From Cerioporus squamosus (Eukaryota > Basidiomycota > Agaricomycetes > Polyporales > Polyporaceae), in the NCBI GenBank assembly GCA_022592435.1, contig JABYQS010000009.1, positions 452,920 through 516,919 on the forward strand: DNA of 64,000 bases, in the 5' to 3' direction. Shown here piece by piece: positions 22,701 to 33,930 of this stretch. The notes under the pieces are model-generated. The model was not told where the DNA came from and did not search any database. It worked only from the letters and a program-made list of their open reading frames with translations. The position numbers were made by a program, and so were the translations under genes. Positions within the stretch are counted from its first letter, which is position 1; each line of letters starts with the position of its first letter.

Positions 22701-25700
22701 CGTCAGACGACTGTATGGCCTGCGAACGCAAGAGAAGCTCGAGAAGCGGCGTTGGAGAAGAGGCTGTACGTGTATCGTGCGTCGGGGGTGTCCTGCGCAA
22801 TGTCGCTATGAATGTCCGAGTCGTGTTTGTGACACTCACTCGCTCCGCGTGCGAAGTGTCGGGCGAGACCATGGCCGAAGACGAGAAACGTCGAAGAGAA
22901 GGCCGGATGGGGATCACCAGACGGCGTGAGTACGCATTAGTGGCAGGCGGAAAGCCGTCGCGTTTACGCTCGAGCTGGAAGAGCTCGTCGGCGTACGTGA
23001 CGTCACGGGCGAGTCCGACGCGTCCGAGTCGTGCGCGCGCGTGATGCGCCTCCTCCGATTCGCTCCTCGAGGAATTACTGCTTTCAACCTTTCTGCAGGC
23101 CGTCTCTGGTGCGCTGCGTTCAAAGTCCGTGAAGTTCGACGACGCCTTGCTTACTGTCCGCAGATCATAGGAACATTCCATCGAGGCAAGCCTATCAATC
23201 CACCTCCCGGAGCCGGTCTCGCTCGCCACGCCCGCTGCCCACAGCAACCGCCACCTACGCACCATGGCCAGTAAGTAATACGTACGTACGACAGGGACGA
23301 TAATCGATAATCACGCAGACAAGCCAAATCACACTAAACTAAGTATTGGCACTCGACGAATCACGGACGACCGTCGTCAGCCACCAGCCCGCACGCGAAG
23401 AGAGCGCATGGCCGCACCCTCCTGAGACAACGCAACGCCCGCACGCGGAACCTTAGTCCCTCCTCGCCCGCGGCCGCGACCTCCACCGGCCGCACCCTCA
23501 AACGCAGCCCTGAGCTGAGGCCTCCCAGTCCCTGAGGCTTGAGCCAATGAGGCCGCTGCCCAAGGCTAACCACTTCAGCAGCGATGCGGTCCATCGCCCA
23601 TCGCCGGCCCGCATCTGATACTATTGCATACATCGACGGGCACATCGGGAGTCGGGAGCCGTCTCCGCTGGTGCTGCCCATATCGAGCCGACCCGCCCGA
23701 AGCTCGTTGCCTCTCTCCACGCGCAGCCAATCCCCGGCGATCGTTTCCGTCGTGTGCGCGCTGCGCGATCGACAGGCCCACCGAGAGCATGGCGATGGGG
23801 GGGATATCTCGCCAGATCTCCGTGTGGCGCAGCGATCGCTGCACGAGCTCCTCCAGAGACTCCAGGTGCTGCTCTTTCGTTTGTCCAGGACGGCCGCCGT
23901 ACCTACTTACCGCCAATCCTGCACATCGACCCTCGATCGCGCCGCGCGCGGCGGGAGGAGCTGCTCTCCTTGAACTGTACACCTCGGGGTCCGTCGGGCC
24001 GCCGCACACGACGAAGAATTCTTTCACCTCGGGCTATGTCAAGCCTCACTTCGGGTCCGCCACCTGCAGCTGGCCAGACAAACTCGAAGATTCGAAGGGT
24101 CCTGCAGAGGAGCCCGACGTCCGTGCATCGCCCGTCGCCTTGCAACTTCGCTCATGTGTTACTCGACTCACGAGTGTCCTTATACTCGTGCGGCCCGTTA
24201 TGGAACACGATCGGCTCAACCAACGTCGCAGCCACAGCTCTGTACGGTACGACCTCGGCAGCGGAATACACGCAAGTGCTACTGAACGCGGAGCAGCAGT
24301 GCATCGGCATGCTACCCATACGGTTCGTAACACCACCGAGGCACGAGTAAACTACAAGCGCGTATACAGCACGTCCACGATTCATCCCAGCATGAAGTGA
24401 TGTTGCCACCCCCTCCTAGTCCTGAACATAATCATAGCACTCACCGCAACGCGCAGACGTTCGAGTAGTACATGACGTCACTCAAGCTGCAGCAAACCTT
24501 CGATGCTTCTGCCAGTGAACCTTGCGCACAGCGCTGAAGCGGTGTGGCCATGCCCGACGCCCGTCGCCTCAAGGTTTTCCGCACGGTGCAAGCCATCGTC
24601 CGAGCGGCCAGCGCAGCCCATGCATAAACAAGTACATGTGCCGCTCACTGCCGACCCCGCCCTCGGGCCTCCAGCATGAGGACATGCGGCCGCCCTAGCC
24701 CCGGACTCGAGCTCTCTAGCAGTGCCCACAGGCCGCGCGTACCATCGACAGTTCCCAGCTACTCACAGAGTTCTGCCCTCGATGCAGAGCCACCGCCACC
24801 GCTCCTCCTGTGCTTCGTAAGGACCTCCTCCCAGAGCTCTCTCCGGCCCACGCTCTCCGCCCGCGCATGCTCGGAGTCGGAGATCCCTCGTGGTCCGTGG
24901 ACTCGCGTCGGGCTCGGAGGCCTGCCTATGCAGCCCTCGGGCCCTAGTCAACTGCATCGACGCAACACACGCCGCGCGCACCGCCGCAGCGTGCAGCCAG
25001 AGCTCGTTCGAACTTCGGCTCCCCGTGGCCCGTGGGGCACATCGCGAACGCGTCGAAACCTCCGCCGCGGCCGAACAGAGGCTAGATCTCGTACCCCCTC
25101 CATCCCCCCTGCGCACATAGTTTGACTACATGTGCAGACAGCAGTCAATCGGAACCGCCGCAGGGGCCCTGTGAAACACGGTTGCTGCAGGGGCGTGCGC
25201 ACGCAGATAACTCTAATAGCGTAGACTCCTCTGTGGCGGAATGCGTTTCCGATGGATAACTGTTACAGTTAGCGAGCTCTGTGTAGCTACCGTGTACGTG
25301 CACTTAGCTTACCTGGTCCTACCATGACTGCGGCATCCAGCGGCCGATGCGGACCTTCACGCTCGCGGAGTGCACAACCCGAAGCATCCGAGTACTTACA
25401 GTGTGCCCGACGTCCCCGCCGTGAAGCTTGGAGGTCGCGTCGGGGCCGACGTTCCTGGGTCGAACGCGGCAGCTTCTCCTCGTGCCGATCCCCCGCATCC
25501 CCGACGGCCCCCCGCCAGAAGAGCAACGTTCCGCGGCCGTGCGCGTGGCAATCGCGATCGGCACAGTAAGTACTTCGCAGCTTGGTCGCAGCGGCAAGGT
25601 TGGAGGAGCAGCAGATGTCAGGCGTACGTCACCCGGAATCCGAACGAGTTCCGAGCTGCAGCGTGAGCCACACCCTGCTGCCACACCAGGGCCGCCGTGT

Positions 25701-26100
25701 CCAAGCAGACACCCTCTTCTGCGCGAAGCACGCCTCGGGATTCGGGAAGCTGGCGAATGCGGGGCCCCGCACGAGATGCACGCTCATACCTATGTATCAT
25801 ACATGATGATCTTCATACTGGCCACTTGCTAGCATTCCGAGCATTCCAGCAGCTACATACAGTAGCGAGGTCGAAGGCGCCTCATTTCCGTCTCCACTTG
25901 GCCGCACACATGTGTGCACTGCGCTTTTCATCTCACAACGGATCTAGCAGCTTCGACTCTTCGAGCTACCTTCCGAGAGGGCCTCCGGTCCACGGACCTC
26001 CAGCCTGACCCCGTCGGTGACATCACTTGCTTTGTGTTCACGCACGCCAGGCAAGATGCACATAGACATGACAGATTCATTACTATCATACTGTATCATA
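13773..26100. other. 12.3-kb gene-poor stretch, no gene supported
   Basis: I found no domain, no transposon protein and no chain of exons with conserved-looking sequence in either direction. The longest open frames (for example 18909–19880 and 19094–19957, minus) overlap one another in different frames and read as low-information Ser/Arg/Pro-rich sequence. The DNA is not AT-rich or simple-sequence. It holds many GTAC and ACGT palindromes and scattered GTAAGTA/TACTTAC splice-donor-like words, so non-coding spliced transcripts are conceivable. Fully decayed transposons are the other simple explanation. Confidence 0.5.
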
Positions 26101-27185
26101 CTAGGTAACATTGCGTTCGTACAAGCGATGATGATGATGACGAAGGAGGAATAACGATGGAGGGTCCTGCGCGGTATCATCGTATGCGTATGCGTGCGGT
26201 ATGGCGGTATGCGGTAATAGGGAGGTATGGGTATGGTAGGAGGGTACCCGAGACGATGCAAGTGTGGTGTGTGCGTAGGGGAGGACAACTGGATGCGTGA
26301 CGAGGATGTGGGGATGAGGGATGCGTGTGGTATGCGTATGCGATGACGGTGCGCGAGGATGAGAGAGATGTGGACGGGAAGATACAAGTACAGCGATAAC
26401 AACCAAGAAAAAGACTCTTGGCGACAAAGCGAGCAACAAAAACATGGCACAACGAAGCGGACACAATAATAAGTACGCGGTACTGTTCATACAACTTCTC
26501 CAAGAACCAAACGGAAGTTCCGAAAACCGAGAAAAGGCGATGGGGGATTTGATGGGGAGATCCAGAGACAAACGAGCGACCATGAGAGACGAGCGAGCGT
26601 GATACCGATACACGAGAATGTACACATCCCCCCTCCGCGCGCGCGGCGCAGGACAGTGGGGGACGGCGGTGTGCGCCGCGTCCCTACCCCGAGGAGTGCC
26701 CGAGATGAGAGACCCAAGACCCGACGACGGTAAGCCAAGACCCGAAGGAAGCAGTGGTGGTACAGATGATATACATGGGATATGGGACATTTTGTGCGCG
26801 GTCGCAAGCGTTGATTAGGATGGAGGACGAACGCGAGCGAGTAGGCGGGTCGTAGCGTAGTCGAGTAGGTGGGCATATGCTAGATGCGGGCGGGTAGGGT
26901 AGGCATTGAAGATAAGGATAGGCGATCGAGAGCATGCGACGGGCGGCGAATAAGTCAGATGAGACGGCGACGATGGCGATGCGAGTGGTTGCGTCGATGC
27001 ACGAGATGCGAGTATGCAGACCGTCAGGCGACGGCGAGGGTATGCGCGATGTGAGCGAGGTATCCAGGTATCGACAAGGGGTATGAGTGTGATGCGGTAT
27101 TGTCATGCTGATGATGTTGGTGATGCAATGGGGAATGGACGTGGACGATACCTCGCCCACTGTCCGCGACATAGCCTCGCTGCGC
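26101..27185 (-). other. 3' flank / probable long 3' UTR of the Ecl1-type gene
   Basis: Read on the minus strand this 1.1 kb downstream of the stop is strongly pyrimidine-rich with TATCATCTG-like and CCATACC runs, unlike the desert beyond it. It has no coding continuity with the gene. A long 3' untranslated region is likely; its end cannot be placed. Confidence 0.4.
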
Positions 27186-28970
27186 TCAATCGCGCGCGCC
27201 GCCGAAGAGGAAAAGCCGCTTGATGGGCTCCTCGACCTCGACCTCAACCTCGAAGTCGCGCTCGACGCCGTCAACGACCTTGCGCACGACGCGCTTCTCC
27301 CTCCGGGGAGCAGTGCGCATGATGGGATACTTGTAGGTCTCAGAGGAGTAACTCCCGGTCCGAGCTGTGGGTTGTATGGTGAGCACAGATATAGGGGGTG
27401 TGGACTAAGGGTCAACTCACTGGGTGTGGGACGGGGCTTAGCAACACTGGGCAGCGAGCGAATCTCGAGCTCATCCTCCTCGCTCTGCGTCTCGATGGTA
27501 TCGACGCTAGCGTCGCTGTTCTGGCGGCTGAGGGGGCTGCGCTTCCGACCGGCCACGGAGCCCACAGTGCTCAAGATGCCGCTCTGGCTATCCCAGGAGG
27601 AGGAACCGTCGATACTGGAAGCGCTAGAGTTCACACGGCGCATCTTGACGTCAGGAACCAAGAGACGCCCCTCCGCACCGGGCTTCAGGAGAGAAACCTC
27701 ACGGCCAAGCGCGGAGCGAGTAGAGCCGGTGGGAGACGTCGACAAGTTGTGACTCCGATGCACAGAACTGCGCGACTCGGAACGACGGCTGAAGGAAGCC
27801 GAGAACTGGGAGTAGAGCTCCTGAGTAGAGGCATCGACGACGCGCGCGGGAAGGGAAGCGGTGGACGCGCTGGGCTGGACCTCAGTTGCAGGCTTGCCCT
27901 CTCCGAGGGTGGAGTGGACGCCGCGTGACCGATGCGGACTCGCAACATACGAGCCGTACGCGCGAAGCGCGGCATCATCCGGGTCGGTGCGAGTGAAGTC
28001 GCGCGGCGGGGCGAAGCCGTATACGCTGGCGCGCCAAGCGTTCGAACCGTCCGTCCACCCGGGAATGGGCTTGTTGTCATCCTCTGGGTCGCTGTGAGTG
28101 GGCACGCCCCACGAGGACCGCTTGGGCTTCTCGGAGCAGAGCGCAGCCTGGATGCGACGAGCAGCCATCATGATGCCGCCGTCGAGCTGGGGTGCGGACT
28201 CGTCGGCAGACTTGGTCACCTTACGAGTGACTGGCGCAGCTGGAGGGAGAGGCGCGAAGCCGTAGATGGCGGAGAGGCGGTTGTACGCATCCTTGTGAGG
28301 GTCGCTCTTGGGCGCGGGGGCAGATGTGTGGGCAGTGGCGGAGGAGGGGGAAGACATCGAGGAACGCGACTCGAATGACGCACCACTCGAGCAATCGCTG
28401 TCATCCTGCGAGGACGGAAGCTCCGTCACAGAGTTTGGTGGTACTGGGGGAAGTTGGGGGGATGCACATCGTTCGGGGTGGTAGTTGATGTCGATGGCAC
28501 TGTGGTAAGACTGGAGGTCGGCAAGCCGACACTCGTCGGAGCAGTAGAGGGGTGCAGGGGTCTGGTCGATGATGGTGCGGTGGCGGACAGGAGCAATGGG
28601 TTTGGAGGGAGGGAGCGCGTCGGACTTGATGTCCTGCGGCGCGTCCTTTGTGGGTGAGCGCTTGATGGTACCGTTGGGCTTTACGCGACCGGTGCCGTGG
28701 ACGAGCCCTGGTGCCCGGGGACGGATGGTGCCATGCTTGCCGCGAGTGAGGCGAGCACTGGCGTCCGGTTGTGTTGTTTTGGGCTCTGGGGAGTAAGGGT
28801 GAGCGAACGGACAAAGGGCAGGAGGTGGTGGTGAGCTCACGGGCAGTGGTGGGGGGCGCTGGAGCAGGGGTAGGATGGGGGTGGACGGGGACAGAGAGCC
28901 GCTTGGGCACGATTTGTCGAGAGCAGACAGGACACCAAACGGCGTCGAAGGAAATGTCGACGGTGTCCAT
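27186..28970 (-). CDS. Ecl1-type zinc protein (life-span regulatory factor family)
   Basis: Three exons fit: 28970–28841, 28785–27421 and 27364–27186, with GT–AG introns of 55 and 56 bp. The sum is 1,674 nt, 557 residues. The N-terminus has WCPVCSRQIVPKR (about residues 12–24). It is followed after a ~70-residue linker by PLYCSDECRLADLQSYH. This CxxC…CxxxC pair is the hallmark of the Ecl1 family, whose yeast members promote chronological life-span and stress or starvation responses. The rest is long, Ser/Pro-rich and probably disordered, with repeated short patches (YGFAPLPP and YGFAPPRD), and ends in a conserved-looking basic/acidic tail (YKYPIMRTAPRREKR, VEEPIKRLFLFGG). It is far longer than yeast Ecl1, as usual in basidiomycetes. 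The regulatory role is inferred from the family. Confidence 0.8.
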
Positions 28971-29171
28971 AGTGTCGGGGGAGGGATGTCGGGGAAGGGG
29001 CGGAGGGATCTCCTGGCCGGTCTTATAACCCAACTTGTGCCTCCCGGTACCCGCGTCGCGCAGAATTAGATTATTATTTATTTTGCAGCGCGTGCGCCAT
29101 GTTTCAGCGCTGGAGATGCGATCGAGATCTGTTCTTGCGAGGTCTGCTCCCCGATTCGGCATCCGCGTCTC

Positions 29172-29237
29172 ATTGGCCGCATAAGAGACCGATCCGATTC
29201 CCAGTCTTTTGCCGAGCCAATAGCGCCGCTGTCCAAT
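29172..29237. promoter_or_regulatory. CCAAT-box cluster upstream of the Ecl1-type gene
   Basis: Three CCAAT cores lie 200–270 bp upstream of the start: ATTGG at 29172–29176, CCAAT at 29217–29221 and CCAAT at 29233–29237. CCAAT is bound by the HAP complex in fungi, and this distance is typical. Binding is inferred. Confidence 0.45.
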
Positions 29238-30010
29238 CAGTCCAGGCCTTGGGCCGCCCAATCCCCTCGTTCCTCCCATTTTCCACATTACGTCGCAGAC
29301 GCGCTCCCTGCAGAGCTGCTGCTGCTGCGTGTCGACGTCTCCCCCGAGCCCATTCCCCGCTCTCGCGGTCTCTGTCTCGCTGCGTCCTGCCCGTCAGCCG
29401 CGACACGCTCGAGGGCCGTGCCCGTCCGCGTGGCCGTGGCCTTGTCGCGAGCGAGACGCAGCCAGTGCGCGAGCACCGCCGGCCTCGGTGCGGGGATGGG
29501 CGCAGGACGGGACGACGTCGGCGAAAGTGGCCTGCCCCGGATTTACTCCAAGCGCCCGTTTGTCGTGCAGGATCGGGCATCTCCACGTTACGGCAGCTGG
29601 ACGCGGGCCAATGGGAGCGGGCGCGCGCTGGGTCCCCCGCCCGCCCTCACCCGAGTGCGAATCAGACGCCAGGTTCCCCGCACTCCCCGCCCCGCGCTCC
29701 GTGTCCACCTCGGACGGATTCGCGCTCCTCGTCTTTTGCGGCTCCAGCAGACTCCCTGCCCCACACTCGCCTCTGCGCTCTGTGATTTTGTCGTGCCACC
29801 CCGCACTCCTGTACGGTACACCCAGTTCTCGTTCCTGCGGCGGCTCTAGCACATGCCCAGCTGGCCTCAGTGCCCTTTTCTCTCGTCCAATCCGCCCGCA
29901 GCCAATCCACGCCCACGCCGCCTGAGCTGTTCTCATCCAACCACACTCGCCGACGCAGTCTGGCCTCGTCCTCTATTGCCCGTCTCATTCCATACGCACG
30001 CACTACCAAA

Positions 30011-30408
30011 TCCATCCCAGCATCGCACCATCATGATCACTCGACCGTCCGCCTGCCCTATCGCTCTCTCATCGCCTTCCGGAGCCCGCCACGCGCCCTC
30101 GCTCTTAGGGACTGCACATCTGCGTTATGGGCACATCGATGTCTAGGTCCTCGAGCTCGTGTCCGATAATGCTCTCATGACACTCTCCGCCCGGATCCCT
30201 GATGTCTGATTGCACGCCACCCTCCATCGCGTCTCATCTCTCCCTGACAATCTGACTCGACATCCTCGTCCACTTGATTTCGTATCCCGCGCCATCGCCC
30301 TGCGTCCTTCATCTCCGGGCTCTTGCACGTCCCGTCTCCGCCTCCTTTCCGTGCCCGTGCCCGTCTCCTGTCTCCGACCCGCCGAACCGCCTCCATCCCA
30401 GCATCGCA
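30011..30408. repeat. Exact 17-nt direct repeat, 381 bp apart
   Basis: TCCATCCCAGCATCGCA occurs at 30011–30027 and again at 30392–30408. An exact match of this length at this distance is unlikely by chance, though the region is biased towards C and T. It could be the trace of a duplication or a repeated protein-binding site. Confidence 0.55.
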
Positions 30409-33400
30409 ATCTCGCTACCGACCAAGCAACCAACCATCGTGTTCCCTAGGTTCTCTCGCTGTCTCTGTCGCACATGCTTCTCTCGCGTGCGACATTTCAC
30501 CTTCAGCAGTTTCCCCCGCGTGCCTGGTCGTGTCCGTGAGGTGCTCCGGCTCCCCGACCCGGTCTCCTAGCTGCACTCCTGTTCCGGCCCCGACGATCAT
30601 GATCGCCGCACGCGCATATACCTCCGCACGTACTTACTCTCGTACTCTATTATGCATGACGATGTCATCCGCGTAGATGTTGATGTATACGCGTCCGCGT
30701 TTGCCCCGCCCTACGGATAGCCATGCCTATGCTTATCTCGTCCGACGTCGACCCTCGTCGACCACCACTTCGGACTTCCTCCTACCGCGATCCCGATTCC
30801 GCTTGTGTGCGTAAAGTTATCTCCATCTGCATGTGCACCGCTGCCAGCAGCGGGCAGACTGACCGATACCCCGACAAACCTGCGCCATATGTTATGCGTT
30901 CCCGACGTAATCCCTCTCGCACTGGCCACGCGCGTCCGCTCATATCCCCAGTGTTCCCGTTATGATCATTGATATGCACCGGTGACTGATCTGCCCGTTT
31001 CCGCCCATGCGCCCACGTCCACCTACACCAGGGCACGCGATTATCTCAGGTCGGACTTCGGGTATGTACAAGAGGAGCCAGGACGCGTGTACGACTACTT
31101 ACGCGTGCGTACGCAGCAGCCCCCCTCCCCCGTGCACTCGGAAGTTAGAGGAAGGGACAAAACAAAAGACAGCCTATGCCTAATCCGCGGCTCTCAGGAT
31201 GCACGCTGCGAGTACCGTGGTCGACTGCAGGTAGCTGCAGGTCCCGAGATCAGACTCCGCGAGCTTTCGTGTAGCAGGTGCGGAGTCCCGTTCCTACTAT
31301 GTCTTTATATTCAGTACGGCGAGAGGCAAGTGGATTCAGTAGTGCTGCAGTTGTAGCTAACTAACTTTGGTGGTCCCAAGTTCCGCCACTTCCGAGACTC
31401 TGCCACTTGGCACTCCCCAGCTTCAGCTTCGGAACAGCATCGCGCACCGGTCCGCGCTCGAGGCCCAACTACGACTAAAAGACCAGGTCCACCATGCGTG
31501 TTGGCTGTGGCCAAACTTGCCAAAACCGAGCATGGTCAAGGAACGCACATGGTGTTATCGACACGAGGCGAGCTCATCTGCTTTGTGGCGGACCGTGCAC
31601 GGTGCGGGAGAGAGGCTATCCCGCAGCGATGCTATACGCTATACTCGTACGCGTACGTGGTCGGTGCCAGTGCCACCGGCTTACGCACGCGTCCTGCAGC
31701 TCAGACTGACGGAGACGAGTTACTCGAAGCAGGTCGAATGAGGCTGCCTCCTTCAGATCGCAAAGGATATCGATGTTCCCGGTCTAGTGACAAAGGGACC
31801 CGCGTATATGAAGAGCTAAAACTCGATCGCCTCGGACACGGAGAGGGAAGTTGCTTCCGCCGGGGGTACGTCAAGTAACAACGAACAAGGCTCGCGCAAT
31901 CAACGTCCAACGTCGCACTAGTCTCAGCTTGACACTAGGCCTGGCAACATTCAAGCTTCAGACTAAGTAGCGTCGTCGAGCCAAAGCTGCATGCATTGCT
32001 GCATGTCTCACCTGCACTAGCCTCCCTCACCAGCCAATCCCGGTCCACGCCCTAGGCCTCATCCAATAGCACGCCCCGATCAGCTCTGACGTCTCTCTTC
32101 TCTACCAACCACCGGACGACGGGCTCCGGGAGCTATCCCCGCCCGCCCCTGCGCCCTCCTCGTCATGCGCCATGCGCCAGGCCTAGACCGTCGTGCGCCT
32201 TGGCGACGCACAGGAGCACCGTCTGCACCGGGCACGGCCATCTCGCAAAAACGCCAAAGCCTCTCAAAGCCTCCACTCTCCCGGGCCAGGCGATCGCGTC
32301 TCAGCGCAAGCGACCGCCACAGGGCCCGCCGCCCGGCCCACCCTCAAATAAGCAGGTGATGCCCTCCGGCGCTCGACGGCGTCTTGGCCGCCATCCAGAT
32401 TCCAGATTCCAGGATGCAACGAGCAACAACCTCCGCCGCTGCGCACGTACTTAGGTTGAACGCCGTGCGCAGACAAGACACGGTCATCGCAGTTGAAGCC
32501 TCTAGGCTGGGATCTGCATCCACACAAGACCCCGTACCAGAACCAGCGAGACACAGGTGCGTACACGTATTACACGGGCTACCCTCGCGGCCCCCGCCCT
32601 GCGTTGCGTCCGTGCGTCCGTGGAGTGAGGCAAGAGGAGCAGCGCCGCGGAAGGCGGCCAACTCCCGCCCTACAAATGCACACCGTCACGCACCGCGCAG
32701 CTCGCCTCGCTTGCGACAAGATGTGACGGTACTAACGTACACACGAGCCACCGCTTCGCTTGCGAGACGGCCATGGAGTTGCATTTTAGCCTTTGCAGCG
32801 GGCGATTCGGAAAAGTTGTGGCTTTGCGTCGACCGGGCCCAGCCCGCCCTCGCTTGTCGCGTAGGTACGCATGCGCATCGCATGGTCGAGCGGCTCGCAA
32901 GTGGTGGTCGACCGTCGACGGACCACGGTCCCTCGCCCGGCCCGCCGCACAAGACGACAGTCGGACGGTCACGGTGGCGCACACTTGTGCCACGCATGCT
33001 TGCAGTAAGTAACGAGTACAGGTACTCAGCCAATCGCCATGGGCGGGAGAGAGGATGCCTGCAACACGGGTAGCACGGGCACGGACTCTCCGGAGCCTCA
33101 GCGAGGGAGTCGGACATCACGCGCACGATTCTGTCACTTGCAGGTCTCGCTCGCTTACGCTCGGGTAACAGACAACACTTAACAAAATCTCAACGGCGAA
33201 CGCTCATCTCGCATCTTGCCAACGGCTAACGGACCCTGCAGGACACACCCGCGGATTCACAAGCCACGAGCCCCCACGAGCCCACGGAGAGGCGGCCGGG
33301 AGGTTTCTTGACTAACGGCCGCCAGAGTGCACCGTGCGCGCGGAGGCAAAACCCATGGCCAGATCGGGGTACCTTGTGGCTTGCTGCCATGCCAGGACGA

Positions 33401-33916
33401 CCGTGGACGGCTGCTTGGCTAGTGCTTTGTTACTGAACTCAACGGCTGCTCTGTGCATATGCTCGAGGAGCCTGGAGCCGACGTCAGTCAGACTATTTAC
33501 CGAGCTTGGTTGAAGACTCAGTACACCGTCCTGGAGTCGAGCCGCAGATCCTCACCCGCCCAAACCCCATGGTAAAGGACAAGTGCTCCGTAACTCCGTC
33601 ATACGCAACGCAAAGGACATCGATAAGTATGCACCCCGCAATGCGCACCCCACACCAGCACAGCGCGCGCCGTGTGCCCACAGTGGCTCCCTCGCGCGTA
33701 ACGTTGGAGACAGCGCTGGGTCATGCGACGTCGCCGCCGCGGCCCGCCTACCTCTGAGGCTCTGCCTACCTGCGTCCACAAACACGCGCGAAACACGACC
33801 GCCTCCGCTCGCTGATGTGCTAACGCGTCCCTCCGGGGTACGTACTGTACGCTAGCAGCACCTCGACGCACTAGGGCGTATCGAACACATGGGCACGGGC
33901 AGCAGCTACCTAGCAC

Positions 33917-33930
33917 CTAGCTATAGCTAG
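33917..33930. repeat. 14-bp perfect palindrome CTAGCTATAGCTAG
   Basis: The palindrome sits among several CTAGCACC/CACCTAG words (33905–33941), forming a small self-complementary patch. It could bind a dimeric protein or be a recombination scar. No gene is near. Confidence 0.5.

Larger units (their letters stand above)
28971..31000. promoter_or_regulatory. Upstream region of the Ecl1-type gene, pyrimidine-rich on the plus strand
   Basis: Two kilobases upstream of the start contain long C/T-rich runs on the plus strand (about 29300–30600), an AT-rich patch at 29064–29082, a CCAAT cluster and an exact 17-nt direct repeat. The plus-strand open frames here (for example 29099–29785) look random and overlap in all frames. 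A long regulatory or leader region is a reasonable reading but is inference. Confidence 0.35.

Noticed and set aside
22681..23265. Minus-strand 194-residue frame
   Set aside because: No motif, heavy overlap with frames on the other strand, and Arg/Ser-rich composition as expected by chance at this GC content.
23575..24027. Minus-strand 150-residue frame containing SLEELVQRSLRHTEIWRDIPP
   Set aside because: One short segment looks protein-like, but I could not extend it with neighbouring exons or recognise a family, so it is left out as a gene.
27398..28378. Plus-strand frames of 148–215 residues
   Set aside because: They are antisense to the Ecl1-type gene, whose three exons join exactly in frame.
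29099..29936. Several overlapping open frames (up to 228 residues) on both strands upstream of the Ecl1-type gene
   Set aside because: They arise from stop-poor C/T-rich DNA; all frames are similarly open and none shows conserved-looking sequence.
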